Source: Chloroflexota bacterium
Lineage (GTDB): Bacteria; Chloroflexota; Dehalococcoidia; JACPQK01
Length of the DNA: 64,000 nucleotides
Direction of reading: 5' to 3'
NCBI GenBank assembly: GCA_016190505.1
Contig: JACPQM010000071.1
Coordinates: forward strand, 1 to 64,000
The translations under genes were made by a program, and so were the position numbers. The first letter of the stretch is position 1; each line of letters begins with the position of its first letter. The notes beneath the pieces are model-generated. The model had not been told where the DNA came from and did not search any database. It saw nothing but the letters and a program-made list of their open reading frames with translations. This document shows, piece by piece, positions 52,931-61,536 of this stretch.

Positions 52931-53001
52931 CGTAGGGGCGAAGCATCCGAAGCACCATGCTCGTAGACTTCCACCGTGTGGCCGGATGCTTCGCCCCTAC
53001 G
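52931..53001. repeat. Family A repeat with 18-nt arms
   Basis: CGTAGGGGCGAAGCATCC and its exact complement surround a 35-nt loop. Confidence 0.8.
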
Positions 53002-53066
53002 CGTCCCCCACCTGATCACCACGCCCTGCGACAGGCTAGGTGCCGGATTTTGGACAGCGCGGACGC

Positions 53067-53095
53067 TTGACGCGTCTCAGGGCCAGTGATAGTAT
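53067..53095 (+). promoter_or_regulatory. Promoter-like sequence without a matching gene
   Basis: TTGACG, 17-nt spacer, TAGTAT. The same arrangement with nearly the same spacer occurs at 54617-54645 upstream of the methyltransferase gene. Here no + strand gene follows. Confidence 0.4.
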
Positions 53096-53196
53096 GTTAC
53101 CCAAACAGCATCCGCAGAAAAGACACTGTTCGACGCACCGGGGAGAGCGGCGGGCGGAACGCAAAGAGGAACCACCCTTCCTAGAGCCGACACACT

Positions 53197-53655
53197 CTAG
53201 TATTCGCCCTTGATCACAAAGAATGAACCGCGAATTGTTCCGGCCAGCTTGGACTTCTGCCTGGCAAACTTGAATTTCCCTTCTAGCTCCTTTGGCACTT
53301 CCATCCCGTCAGAGAGCTTGAAGCCAACAGCTCGCTTCTTGGGGTCACCGATCGCATACATGACGTTGACCACAAGGCCGTTCTCATAGAACACGTAGGC
53401 GATCCTGATGTCTTCCACCTGAAAACGTGACGTTTCCAGAGGCTTGGCAGCAAGCTCAATGTCACGTTCTTCCTTAAGAATTCGGTTCACATAGTCCAGT
53501 GTGTCCTGGCTTTCGCTAGCTGCCGCAACCGTGAACTCATGCTTGTACTTGTTCATGAAGTACCGCGCTTCATTGGCCCGTAGACCGGCAAGCGCGCCTG
53601 CCACAGGCGAAGACTCCAGACCAGCCACAGACACGTTTTCGAAATCAACGATCAT
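53197..53655 (-). CDS. Hypothetical protein
   Basis: 152 aa, ATG with GGAGGAG about 10 nt upstream. Mixed alpha/beta composition without membrane segments: YFMNKYKHEFTVAAASESQD, FQVEDIRIAYVFYENGLVVN, KLAGTIRGSFFVIKGEY. No family recognised. Lower GC than the nuo genes, in keeping with an accessory strip. Confidence 0.6.
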   Translation of the reverse strand: MIVDFENVSVAGLESSPVAGALAGLRANEARYFMNKYKHEFTVAAASESQDTLDYVNRILKEERDIELAAKPLETSRFQVEDIRIAYVFYENGLVVNVMYAIGDPKKRAVGFKLSDGMEVPKELEGKFKFARQKSKLAGTIRGSFFVIKGEY

Positions 53656-53720
53656 GGATACCCGTCTCCTCCTTCTCTCTGTTCCGTGCGAACTAGTATA
53701 GCCGAACTTCTACAGCTAAG

Positions 53721-53756
53721 TAGGGTGGGTGAAGCGAAGCGGAACCCACCAGCGAC
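53721..53756. repeat. Family C palindrome adjacent to the RAYT gene
   Basis: TAGGGTGGGTGAAGC-GAA-GCGGAACCCACCAGCGAC. It lies 48 nt upstream of the tyrosine transposase, the usual place for the cognate REP sequence of a RAYT. Confidence 0.75.
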
Positions 53757-53804
53757 ACTACGGGCGACAGGCTAGAGGAAGAGCACAAGGTTTGGCAGAG
53801 AACG

Positions 53805-54347
53805 ATGCCGGAATACCGCCGAGCTTACCTGGAAGGGGGCACCTACTTCTTCACCGTGGTGACTTACAAGAAGCGGCCCATCCTCAAAGACCGGCCAGCT
53901 ATCGACCTGCTGTGGCAATGCTTCCAGACGGCGTCGGCTACACACCCGTTTGAATTGGATGCCTTTGTGATCTTACCGGACCACCTTCACGCAATCTGGA
54001 CTCTACCCGACGGTGACTCCGATTTCTCCACGAGGTGGCGGCAAATCAAGTCAGCGTTCAGCCTACGCTACCGAGGCATGCCTCCCGAAGGTCTCTCTGA
54101 GTCCATGCTCAAGAAAAGGGAAAAGGGTGTCTGGCAGAGAAGGTTTTGGGAACATTTGATCCGCGACCAAGCAGATTTCAACAGGCACTGTGACTATGTC
54201 CACTATAACCCGGTCAAGCATGGCTTGGTGAATTCCCCCATGGCATGGAAGCACAGCAGTTTCGAGAAGTTCGTGGAGAGAGGCCTTTATAGCCCGGACT
54301 GGGGACAGGTGGCACCCGGGGAACTCCTTCGAACGGACCCTGAATGA
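53805..54347 (+). CDS. REP-associated tyrosine transposase (RAYT, Y1 family)
   Basis: 180 aa. N-terminal YRRAYLEGGTYFFTVVTYKK, the metal-binding HUH-type pair in ILPDHLHAIWTLP, and the catalytic Tyr region FNRHCDYVHYNPVKHGLV. These are the signatures of single-domain RAYTs related to IS200/IS605 transposases. RAYTs cut and move REP palindromes in the host genome. The family C palindrome upstream, and copies elsewhere, are its likely substrate. The protein looks intact. Confidence 0.9.
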   Translation: MPEYRRAYLEGGTYFFTVVTYKKRPILKDRPAIDLLWQCFQTASATHPFELDAFVILPDHLHAIWTLPDGDSDFSTRWRQIKSAFSLRYRGMPPEGLSESMLKKREKGVWQRRFWEHLIRDQADFNRHCDYVHYNPVKHGLVNSPMAWKHSSFEKFVERGLYSPDWGQVAPGELLRTDPE

Positions 54348-54616
54348 ATAACGGTGGGTTGCAGGCCCTTAGGCAGCCCCCCGGTCTTTGTCAAGGACGG
54401 GACCGCGATTGGGGATAACGAAAGACACACGTTATCCGGATTTCTGCAACGCAGGGCACACCAGCGTGCCTCCTGAGCACCACCTTGCACCCGTGCGAAC
54501 AGGGGCCTTTTGGAGACCACCCTACGCCTGCCGGCAGGCCCGCCCGGACATGGGACCAAGAGTCTCCCGTCGGCGAAGCCGCCAAAGCCCTGTATCCTGA
54601 GGACACCGTATCTCAA

Positions 54617-54645
54617 TTGACGCGTTCCCGGGCCAGTGATAGCAT
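54617..54645 (+). promoter_or_regulatory. Candidate promoter of the restriction-modification operon
   Basis: TTGACG, 17-nt spacer, TAGCAT, about 63 nt upstream of the methyltransferase ATG. The stretch 54348-54708 holds no gene and resembles the region upstream of nuoA. Confidence 0.45.
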
Positions 54646-54708
54646 GCTTCCTGAACAGCACCCCAAGGACACTGCGAGGCGGAGAGCAGCAAAGGTATCA
54701 GAAAACGA

Positions 54709-55683
54709 ATGAAGCCATACAATCAGGTCCTGTTCGACCAGAAGCTCAAGATCTCAGACGAATTCGCCCCTTCAGAATGCATCGTCGTGTATCCTGGAGA
54801 CTGCCTTGAGCTGTTGAGGACGATCCCAGACCAAATGCTCCAACTCATAGTAACCTCGCCTCCCTACAACATTGGCAAAGAGTACGAGAAGAAACTCCAT
54901 CTGGATCTGTACCTCCGGGAGCAAGCGCAGGTGATTGCCGAGTGTGTGCGCGCCTTGTCCCCTCGAGGCAGTATCTGCTGGCAGGTGGGCAACTACGTTG
55001 ACAGGGGGGCGATCATCCCTTTGGACACAGTCCTCTATCCCGTCTTCTCGGGGCTCGGGCTCAGGATGCGCAATCGTATCGTTTGGCACTTCGAGCACGG
55101 ACTGCACTGCAGCCGCCGCTTCTCCGGAAGGTATGAAACCATCATGTGGTTCACAAAGTCCGACGAATATGTTTTCAACCTCGACCCCGTGCGAGTGCCC
55201 CAGAAGTATCCTGGGAAGAAGTACTTCAAAGGTCCCAAAGCCGGCCAGTATTCCTGTAACCCCCTCGGCAAGAATCCAGGGGACCTGTGGGTGATTCCAA
55301 ATGTCAAGAGCAACCATGTCGAGAAGACTGAGCATCCCTGCCAGTTTCCGGTAGAGCTGATTGAGCGATTGGTTCTATCCTTAACAAACGAGGGCGATTG
55401 GGTGCTGGACCCATTCCTTGGAACGGGGACCACGGTCATCGCCGCCATTCGGCGCGGACGCCGGGGCGTTGGCGCGGAGACTGTCGCCAGGTACGCTCAC
55501 CTGGCACGACAAAGGATTCAGCAGGAAATCGAAGGCACGCTTCGAACCCGTCCAATGGACAGGCCTGTCTACGACCCGGTTGAAGCTGGGAATAGTCTGA
55601 CCGCTGCCCCATGGAAGAAGGAGACCGGGCAGATTGCGCTGCTAGAGAGAAGCCCTGAGTATGGGAAGAAACCAGAGCGATGA
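54709..55683 (+). CDS. DNA methyltransferase of a type II restriction-modification system
   Basis: 324 aa. Motif IV TSPPYNIGKEY comes before motif I (WVLDPFLGTGTT), so it is a beta-class N4-cytosine or N6-adenine methylase. The target-recognition region lies between (about 95-235). The gene overlaps the endonuclease gene by 4 nt. It would protect the host sites cut by the partner. BglII-like partners suggest a GATC-centred recognition site, which is an inference. Codon and base use are less GC-rich than the nuo genes. Confidence 0.88.
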   Translation: MKPYNQVLFDQKLKISDEFAPSECIVVYPGDCLELLRTIPDQMLQLIVTSPPYNIGKEYEKKLHLDLYLREQAQVIAECVRALSPRGSICWQVGNYVDRGAIIPLDTVLYPVFSGLGLRMRNRIVWHFEHGLHCSRRFSGRYETIMWFTKSDEYVFNLDPVRVPQKYPGKKYFKGPKAGQYSCNPLGKNPGDLWVIPNVKSNHVEKTEHPCQFPVELIERLVLSLTNEGDWVLDPFLGTGTTVIAAIRRGRRGVGAETVARYAHLARQRIQQEIEGTLRTRPMDRPVYDPVEAGNSLTAAPWKKETGQIALLERSPEYGKKPER

Positions 55684-56291
55684 AGATTGCAGAAACCTAC
55701 TCCCATCTAAACGGGCTTGAGTTTCTTCTCGTTCACAAGCCAACCCTCTGGCAGGAGATCCAATCGGTTATCGCTGACGTGGATGCAGACAGTTGTCGGA
55801 CCAAGGTGTCCAAAGAAAAGACCATGAGCGGAAGACTCCTGTTCAGCCCCATTGAGATGAATGCCAGCTTCAAGCGTCTGCTGCGGGGAAGGTCTTGGGA
55901 CGAGAGCCGAGTAAGCTACTGGGTCACCCGAGGTGAAAAGCTCATACGCAGGACGCTTGCGATGTCGGCTGAAGAGCAGAAGCGGGAGATAGAGAGCGCA
56001 GGCGAGACAGCGATCTTCAGCTACAATCAGACTGATTTCGTCAAGGACCGCGTTGCGGTCGAAGTCCAATTCGGCAAGTATGCCTTTGTCGCGTACGATC
56101 TCTTTGTAAAGCACCTCGCATTCTATGTGGGCGACCGTATCGACGTCGGAGTCGAGATTCTTCCGATGAAGTCCCTTCAGAGCCAGATGAGCTCGGGGGT
56201 CCCCTACTATGAGGGTGAGTTCTACAACGTTGTTCGCCAGGGCAGAGGTGTCCCGGCAGTACCACTGGTGCTTATTGGCATTGCAGCATGA
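55680..56291 (+). CDS. BglII/BstYI-family type II restriction endonuclease
   Basis: 203 aa. The segment DFVKDRVAVEVQFGKYAFVAYDLF with E-x-Q, and the following VGVEILPMKSLQSQMSSGVP and YYEGEFYNVVRQGRGVP, are characteristic of the BglII/BstYI family, whose active site uses an Asp and the ExQ pair. These enzymes cut at AGATCT (BglII) or RGATCY (BstYI). It is coupled to the methylase by an ATGA overlap. Confidence 0.82.
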   Translation: MKIAETYSHLNGLEFLLVHKPTLWQEIQSVIADVDADSCRTKVSKEKTMSGRLLFSPIEMNASFKRLLRGRSWDESRVSYWVTRGEKLIRRTLAMSAEEQKREIESAGETAIFSYNQTDFVKDRVAVEVQFGKYAFVAYDLFVKHLAFYVGDRIDVGVEILPMKSLQSQMSSGVPYYEGEFYNVVRQGRGVPAVPLVLIGIAA

Positions 56292-56388
56292 AACCACGAG
56301 ACCCAACAACCCGTTGCAGCGGACCGACGCTGACACGCCGTCGCTGAACAGGCACGTAAGACCGGTCGGCGCGTACGATGGATGAAAG

Positions 56389-57492
56389 ATGGAGAAGCGA
56401 TACCAAGTCTTCATTAGCTCAACCTTCGCGGACTTGAAGGACGAGCGGCAGGCCGTCCTGCGGGCGGTTCTCGAACTCGACCAGATGCCCGCCGGCATGG
56501 AGCTGTTTCCTGCTGCTGACGATTCGGCCTGGCAGCTAATCAAGGACGTAATTGATGCGTCTGACTACTACGTCGTCATCATCGGTGGGCGCTATGGCTC
56601 GCTCGATGAGACCGGCCTGGGCTACACCGAGAAAGAGTATGAGTATGCCACTTCGGCGAAGAAGCCTGTGATTCCCTTGCTGCACGAGAAACCCGACAAC
56701 CTGCCGCGGGACAAAACAGAGACAGAAGAGGCGACGTGGAAGAAGCTCCAAGCGTTCCGGGCAAAGGTCGAGAAGAGACACACTTGTGTGTACTGGAAGA
56801 CCGCGGAAGAGCTCAAGGCGAAAGTGATCGTGGGTCTAACGGCCGCCATGAAGCGGCATCCGACTGTCGGCTGGGTCCGCGCCGATCAGGTCCCGGCTGA
56901 GGCAACCATCGCTGAAGTGCTAGCGTTGCGGAATCGAGTGGTCCAGCTCGAGACTGAGGTCGCCGCTGCGCGCGTCACGCCGCCGGTTGGCACAGAGGCC
57001 TTGGCGCAAGGGGACGACATGTTCGAGATCAGCATGTCGTTCGAAGCCCGACCGCCTGGTTCGTTTGGGGAGTGGACCGGTTTCACTACACACTTTCGCC
57101 TCACCTGGAACGAGATCTTCGCGGCGGTGGCGCCCACGATGATCGGTGAGGCATCCGACAGTGACCTCACACGCGCGCTTGTTGGGTGTTTCAACAAGCG
57201 CGCGCGCGATGTCCTGCCCACGTACGAAGATCTGAAGGGTCGGCAACTGGGCAACTTCGGGTTTCGGGACGACCAGATCGAGACCTGCATCGTACAAATA
57301 CGAGCCCTCGGGCTGATCAGCGAGAGTGTTAGACAGCGGAGTGTCAAGGACACCAAGACCTATTGGTCCCTCACGCCGTACGGGGATTACTTGATGACGC
57401 AACTCCGGGCGATCAGGCGAACGCCAACCGAACCAGCAAAGCGGCAATGGGACGCGACCGAGCGGTCTTCAGACGGCGACAGAGAGACCTAA
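56389..57492 (+). CDS. DUF4062 protein (possible defence effector or sensor)
   Basis: 367 aa. N-terminal DUF4062 domain: YQVFISSTFADLKDERQAVL, DASDYYVVIIGGRYGSLD, TGLGYTEKEYEYA. This is a TIR/nucleotide-binding-like fold often joined to STAND-type proteins. A short coiled coil follows (about 175-195), then a C-terminal domain ending in a winged-helix-like segment (LGLISESVRQRSV, YWSLTPYGDYLMTQL). Its place next to a restriction system suggests defence, not shown directly. Confidence 0.75.
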   Translation: MEKRYQVFISSTFADLKDERQAVLRAVLELDQMPAGMELFPAADDSAWQLIKDVIDASDYYVVIIGGRYGSLDETGLGYTEKEYEYATSAKKPVIPLLHEKPDNLPRDKTETEEATWKKLQAFRAKVEKRHTCVYWKTAEELKAKVIVGLTAAMKRHPTVGWVRADQVPAEATIAEVLALRNRVVQLETEVAAARVTPPVGTEALAQGDDMFEISMSFEARPPGSFGEWTGFTTHFRLTWNEIFAAVAPTMIGEASDSDLTRALVGCFNKRARDVLPTYEDLKGRQLGNFGFRDDQIETCIVQIRALGLISESVRQRSVKDTKTYWSLTPYGDYLMTQLRAIRRTPTEPAKRQWDATERSSDGDRET

Positions 57493-57614
57493 TGGTATGG
57501 CGAGGTACGCTACGAGCGATCTAACACCAGCATGCAGCCCACCGGCGGCCGCGCAGCCTGCGGCCCGATGTTTGCCGTTGGGTGAGGGGACCGTGGGCAA
57601 TCCACCAGGCCGAG

Positions 57615-57712
57615 TAGGGTGGGTGAAGCGGAGCGGAACCCACCAGCGACATTGCGGGCGACAGGCTTGGAGGCGGAGCACATTGCCTGGCAGAGAACGG
57701 TGCCGGACTACG
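57615..57712 (+). repeat. Truncated second copy of the RAYT 5' region
   Basis: The family C palindrome (57615-57650) and the next 60 nt, GGCGACAGGCT...GGCAGAGAACG, match the sequence before and across the start of the RAYT gene (53721-53816), including the start MPDY/MPEY. Similarity ends about 10 nt into the reading frame. Confidence 0.75.
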
Positions 57713-57754
57713 CCTTGCCCGTAAGGTCTGGAGTCCTCGGCACCGACCCGAACG

Positions 57755-57841
57755 CAGTGCGATTTTCCGGTCTTCTCTGTCCCTTCGACCGCTCACTCGA
57801 TCACCCTGGAGGACATAGAGAAGCTCGGGGATCAGGAGTGA
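57755..57841 (+). pseudogene. C-terminal fragment of an RHH antitoxin
   Basis: Reads CDFPVFSVPSTAHSITLEDIEKL-type sequence ending in a TGA at 57839, closely matching the C-terminus of the antitoxin at 62414-62632 (FPVFCVPSTAHQITLDDV). The N-terminal half is missing, replaced by the RAYT fragment. Confidence 0.6.
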
Positions 57842-57942
57842 GCGTCGGGCTGCTGGACATTAACGTCCTCAGCGGGAAGCCAAAGCAGTCGGCATGGGTA
57901 CGTGGTAAACTGAACGTCACCAAGAAACCCGAGGAAACCGTT
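57838..57942 (+). pseudogene. N-terminal remnant of a PIN toxin, in frame with the next antitoxin
   Basis: GTG at 57838 overlaps the TGA of the antitoxin fragment (GTGA) and reads VSVGLLDINVLSG, the first strand of a VapC. The frame continues without stop into the gene at 57943, so a 108-residue fused reading is possible. Confidence 0.5.
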
Positions 57943-58164
57943 ATGGCCCACGCAGTTGAAGAGAGCCGCTCGTTGAGTGCCGCGGAGAAAGTCGAACTGC
58001 TCCGCTCACTTATCGCTGAGCTCGATGCCCCCGCTGACGCCGACATAGGGGGTGCATGGCTCGAAGAGGCGCAGAGGCGACACCGGGATCTCGTCCAAGG
58101 AAAGGTGAAGGGTGTCCCCGGCGAGCGTGTGTTTGAGAATCTGCGCTCGCGCCTTCGTCGGTGA
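57943..58164 (+). CDS. Addiction-module antitoxin (ParE/RelE partner type)
   Basis: 73 aa from ATG at 57943 (GAGGAAAC upstream). SLSAAEKVELLRSLIAELD and AWLEEAQRRHRDLVQGKVKG are the pattern of the small acidic antitoxins of PF09720. It overlaps the ParE-like gene by 4 nt (GTGA). Confidence 0.82.
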   Translation: MAHAVEESRSLSAAEKVELLRSLIAELDAPADADIGGAWLEEAQRRHRDLVQGKVKGVPGERVFENLRSRLRR

Positions 58165-58337
58165 AATGTGAGTTCCACCCCGCCGCGGAGCAGGAACTCG
58201 TCGAGGCGGCAGCCCGCTATGAGCGAAATGTCCCGGGTCTGGGCGATCCGAGGCAACCGCTAACAACAGGGCTCATCCCTATGGCTAGCTGGACAAACAG
58301 TGGAGTGAACTGGACAAGGGTCCGGCCAGACTGTTGA
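58161..58337 (+). pseudogene. Truncated ParE/RelE toxin
   Basis: GTG start. The first 31 residues (CEFHPAAEQELVEAAARYE ... VPGLGD) are the N-terminus of a ParE toxin. After GLGD the frame runs into the duplicated block (58286 on) and stops at 58335. About 60 residues with the catalytic C-terminus are missing. Confidence 0.75.
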
Positions 58338-58497
58338 TCGCTGGCTTTCCGACGTTCCTGGCTGCAAACAGGTTGTCTCAGAGTCGTGGCGGGCCCTCAC
58401 AGGTGAGCTTTGGCGTTGGCCGCCACTATCACACGGCTGCTGCCACGGCATTGTAGGAGAGAGTGGTACAATGCAATGGAGTCGTGCCGGATGATAT
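58286..58497. repeat. Duplicated about 210-bp block, copy 1
   Basis: Alignable over its whole length with 58972-59182. It ends about 25 nt before the DUF433 gene. The best-conserved core is 58418-58475, CCGCCACTATCACACGGC then GCATTGTAGGAGAGAGTGG. Confidence 0.8.
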
Positions 58498-58521
58498 GAA
58501 GGGATGCGAAAGGAGCTAGTC

Positions 58522-58752
58522 ATGGGCTTGGCCTACCAGTCGCTTATTACCATCGAGCCAGGGAAGCGCAGTGGCAAGCCCTGCATTCGTGGAATGCGGA
58601 TTACCGTGTATGATGTGCTGTCGTACCTTGCGGCGGGGATGAGCCAGCAGGAGATTCTGGATGACTTTCCTGCGCTGACCGCGGAAGATATCCGGGCCTG
58701 TCTGAGCTATGCTGCTGATCGCGAGCGCCAGGCCATCGTGGCGCGCGTGTAA
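58522..58752 (+). CDS. DUF433 antitoxin
   Basis: 76 aa from ATG at 58522 with AAAGGAG 6 nt upstream. LITIEPGKRSGKPCIRGMRI and LDDFPALTAEDIRACLSYAA are typical DUF433. The toxin gene downstream lost its 5' part. Confidence 0.85.
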   Translation: MGLAYQSLITIEPGKRSGKPCIRGMRITVYDVLSYLAAGMSQQEILDDFPALTAEDIRACLSYAADRERQAIVARV

Positions 58753-58884
58753 ATCCCCAAAGTCCTGTGGTTGCGGCTTGGCAACTGCACAACAAGCCAG
58801 ATTAAGGCGCTCCTCCGTGCCAACGTTCATGTCATCACAGATTTCACCAACGCTGCTGATGTGGGGGTATTGTTGCTTTCGTAA
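58753..58884 (+). pseudogene. C-terminal remnant of a DUF5615 PIN-like toxin
   Basis: Directly after the DUF433 stop, in the same frame and with no start codon: PKVLWLRLGNCTTSQIKALL...ITDFTNAADVGVLLLS. This is the usual end of DUF5615 toxins; the first two thirds are missing. Confidence 0.7.
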
Positions 58885-58924
58885 GCATATCAAGTGGCAG
58901 CCTGACAAGCAGTCGGAACGGACC

Positions 58925-58965
58925 GGCGGGAGAGGCGCCCGCATACAGCGGGCGCCTCTCCCGCC
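58925..58965. terminator. Very strong 18-bp hairpin
   Basis: GGCGGGAGAGGCGCCCGC and its exact complement with a 5-nt loop, between the toxin remnant and block copy 2. No T-run follows. Confidence 0.5.
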
Positions 58966-58971
58966 GGGAGT

Positions 58972-59182
58972 TAGCTGGGCAACCAGTGGGGTGAACCGGA
59001 CAACGGTCCGGCCATCCTGTTGACCGCGTGCCCTGCGAAGCTTCTGGCCCAGGACAGGTTGTCTGACAGTGCTGGCGGTCGTTCGCAGGTGAGCTTTGAC
59101 GTTGGCCGCCACTATCACACGGCTGCTGCCACAGCATTGTAGGAGAGAGTGGCACAATGCTTTGCAGTCGTGCCTGATGACA
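58972..59182. repeat. Duplicated about 210-bp block, copy 2
   Basis: Same block as 58286-58497. It ends where the IS21 element is inserted; if the IS is removed the block runs on to the toxin gene at 61650. Confidence 0.8.
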
Positions 59183-59285
59183 TGTTAGCGGACAGGTAAA
59201 ACCGGCCAGGGAGGGACGGGTCAAAACCAGCCACCTGAGGTAGGGAAAAGAGGGCATACTCCGTCGGTGGAAGACGGAGGTGCTC

Positions 59286-60757
59286 ATGACGAACTACCTG
59301 AAGATGGCTGATAAGCAACGGATACTGGCCCTGCTTGAATTAGGCTGGAGCTACCGGAGGATCGCCCGGGAGATTGGTGCGTGCCGGGAGACGGTGGCGA
59401 GATACGATCCCCGGCGGTTGCCAAAACCGGCCAGGGTGTCCACCGGCCCCCAAAGCGCGGCAGAGCCGTATCGCACCTTCATTGAGGTCCCGATGTGTCG
59501 GGATGGCCTCACCGCGCAGCGCATCTGGCAAGACCTGGTGGCGGACTACGGCTTCGGCTATGGCTATGCATGCATCAAGCGCTTTGCGCGGAGGGTAAAG
59601 CGGTCCCACCCTGAGGTGGCCGACGTGCTGGCGCACCCACCGGGCCAAGAGGCCCAGGTGGACTTCTTCCGTGGCCCGCGCGCCCTGGACCGTCAAAGCG
59701 GGCAATGGAGGCTGCCCTGGATCCTGCGGGTGACCCTGTCGTGCTCCCGTCACAGCTACGAAGAGCCCATGTGGAGCGCAGACCGGCCATCTTTCCTTCG
59801 TGCTCTGGAGAACAGCTTCTGGGATTTCGGGGGCGTTCCTGCCACTGTGCGCCACGATAACCTTAAACTGGCCGTGGTCCGAGCCTGCCTCTACGACCCT
59901 GCCATCAGCGAAGTGTATGCCGCCTTTGCCCACCACTGGGGTTTCGTGCCCTTGCCGTCCAGCCCCCGCCATCCCCAGGAGCAGGGGATCACTGAACGGG
60001 GTGGCGGTTATATGAAGGACAATGCCCTCAAAGGGCGCCGCTTCGACAGCCTGGAGGAGTTGGACTCCTTCCTGAAACACTGGAACCGAACGGTAGCCAG
60101 AGTGCGCATCCACGGCACTACCCGCAAGCAGGTCTATGCCCACTTCCTCGAGGTAGAAAAGCCGGCCCTAGCGCCATTGCCCAAGGACCGCTTTAACCTG
60201 TTCGAGGTAGGCACTCGTACAGTGCACCCCGACGGCCATGTGCAAGTGGAATGGGCCTTCTACTCGGTGCCCCATACCCTGGTTGGGGAGGACGTTAAGG
60301 TGCAGTGGGACGACCACTTGGTGCGGGTCTATGCCCAGGGGCAATGCGTGGCTGTCCACTCCCGAGCTCCGGTGGGCGGCTTCGCCACCCGGCAAGAGCA
60401 CCGCCCGGTCCACAAACCCGCTCGCCAGGAGGCCTACGAGGCCAACCTCTTGGCCAAGGCAGAGCACATCGGCCCTCGGGCCCTCGCCTGGGCGAAGTCG
60501 GCCACGGAACAGAGGGCGGGTACCCTCTGGGTGGTGCCTACCGGCTCCTCCAGGGCATGGTGTCTCTCACTCGTAGCCATCCCAAGGAGAAGGTGGACTG
60601 GGCATGTGGTGTCTCGCTGGAACGAAGCGTGTTCCGCTACGCCGTGCTCAGGCGTCTGGTGGAGCAGGCTTCTTCTCATACGCCCCTTCCTCAGCTCAGT
60701 CAAGAGCATCCCATCATACGCAACTTGCAAGAGTACGCCAAGGAGGTCACGCCATGA
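59286..60757 (+). pseudogene. istA: IS21 transposase IstA with a frameshift near the C-terminus
   Basis: N-terminal HTH (GWSYRRIAREIGACRETVARY) and an rve-type DDE core: Asp in QEAQVDFF, Asp in VRHDNLKLAV, Glu in HPQEQGITERG. Up to about 60520 the frame is good (ALAWAKSATEQRAG); the true continuation YRLLQGMVSLTRSHPKEKVD up to EYAKEVTP lies in the next frame and ends at 60757, overlapping istB. Read without shift, the first frame continues as junk to 60827. No slippery run was seen, so this is a mutation or an assembly error rather than obvious recoding. Confidence 0.8.
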
Positions 60758-61536
60758 CCCTAGACCTGGACCAGAGACTAAGACACCTGCGCCTCTCGGG
60801 TATGGCCGCTGCCCTGCCAGTTCGTAACCAGGAAGCGATCCACCACCACCTGGCCTACACTGACTTCCTGGAACTGCTGGTCGAGGACGAACTGGTCACT
60901 CGCCGGGACAGGCTCTTTGCCCGCCGCCTTAAGCAGGCTGGCATACCTGAAGTCAAGACGTTGGAAGCCTTCGACTGGTCCTTCAACCCCCAGGCGCCCA
61001 AGGCCCTCATCCTGGATCTGGCCACCGGCCGCTTCGTCCGGGAGCACGGAGGGCTCTTACTTCTCGGCCCGCCCGGAACGGGGAAAAGCCACATTGCCGT
61101 GGCCCTCACTGTGGCAGCCATCCAGTCGGGCTACACTGCTCTGTACCGCTCCGCCTTCGATCTGGCTCAGGACCTGGCCGAGACCCAGGCCACAGGCACG
61201 CGCAAGGAGCTCGTCGCCGAGCTCTGCAAGGTTGATCTGCTGGTCTTGGAGGACCTAGGCATGCGTCGTCTTCCCCCTACCGCTGCCGAGGACCTCCTGG
61301 AGGTCTTCGTGCGTCGCTATGAGAAGGGCGCCATCATCCTGACTACCAACCGACCCCTGGAAGACTGGGGCCAGGTGCTGGGAGATACAGCGGCGGCTGG
61401 GGCCATCCTGGACCGCTTCTTGCACCATGCTGAGGTGGTCAGGCTACAAGGACGGAGCTATCGGATGCAAAACAGAAAGGAGCTACATGCCAAAGGTCAA
61501 AACGTGGTTGCCCCATTGACTAGCGAGGCCAAGTGA
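60754..61536 (+). CDS. istB: IS21 helper ATPase IstB
   Basis: 260 aa, DnaC-like AAA+ ATPase. ATG overlaps the corrected istA stop (ATGA). Walker A GPPGTGKSH, Walker B LLVLEDLGM, sensor I ILTTNRP. IstB directs IstA to target DNA. Confidence 0.93.
   Translation: MTLDLDQRLRHLRLSGMAAALPVRNQEAIHHHLAYTDFLELLVEDELVTRRDRLFARRLKQAGIPEVKTLEAFDWSFNPQAPKALILDLATGRFVREHGGLLLLGPPGTGKSHIAVALTVAAIQSGYTALYRSAFDLAQDLAETQATGTRKELVAELCKVDLLVLEDLGMRRLPPTAAEDLLEVFVRRYEKGAIILTTNRPLEDWGQVLGDTAAAGAILDRFLHHAEVVRLQGRSYRMQNRKELHAKGQNVVAPLTSEAK

Larger units (their letters stand above)
52491..53196. other. 706-bp intergenic region upstream of nuoA
   Basis: No gene supported. It holds an AT-rich inverted repeat (52630-52655), a family C-like repeat near 52846, a family A repeat (52931-53001) and a promoter-like sequence on the + strand (53067-53095). 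Parts of it resemble 54370-54690. Confidence 0.5.

Noticed and set aside
13315-53001. Dispersed palindromes as a CRISPR array
   Set aside because: Copies are far apart, in both orientations, with no regular spacers and no cas genes.
60604-60753. Extended N-terminus of IstB from 60604
   Set aside because: This part overlaps the istA C-terminus in another frame; IstB proteins start at the equivalent of 60754.
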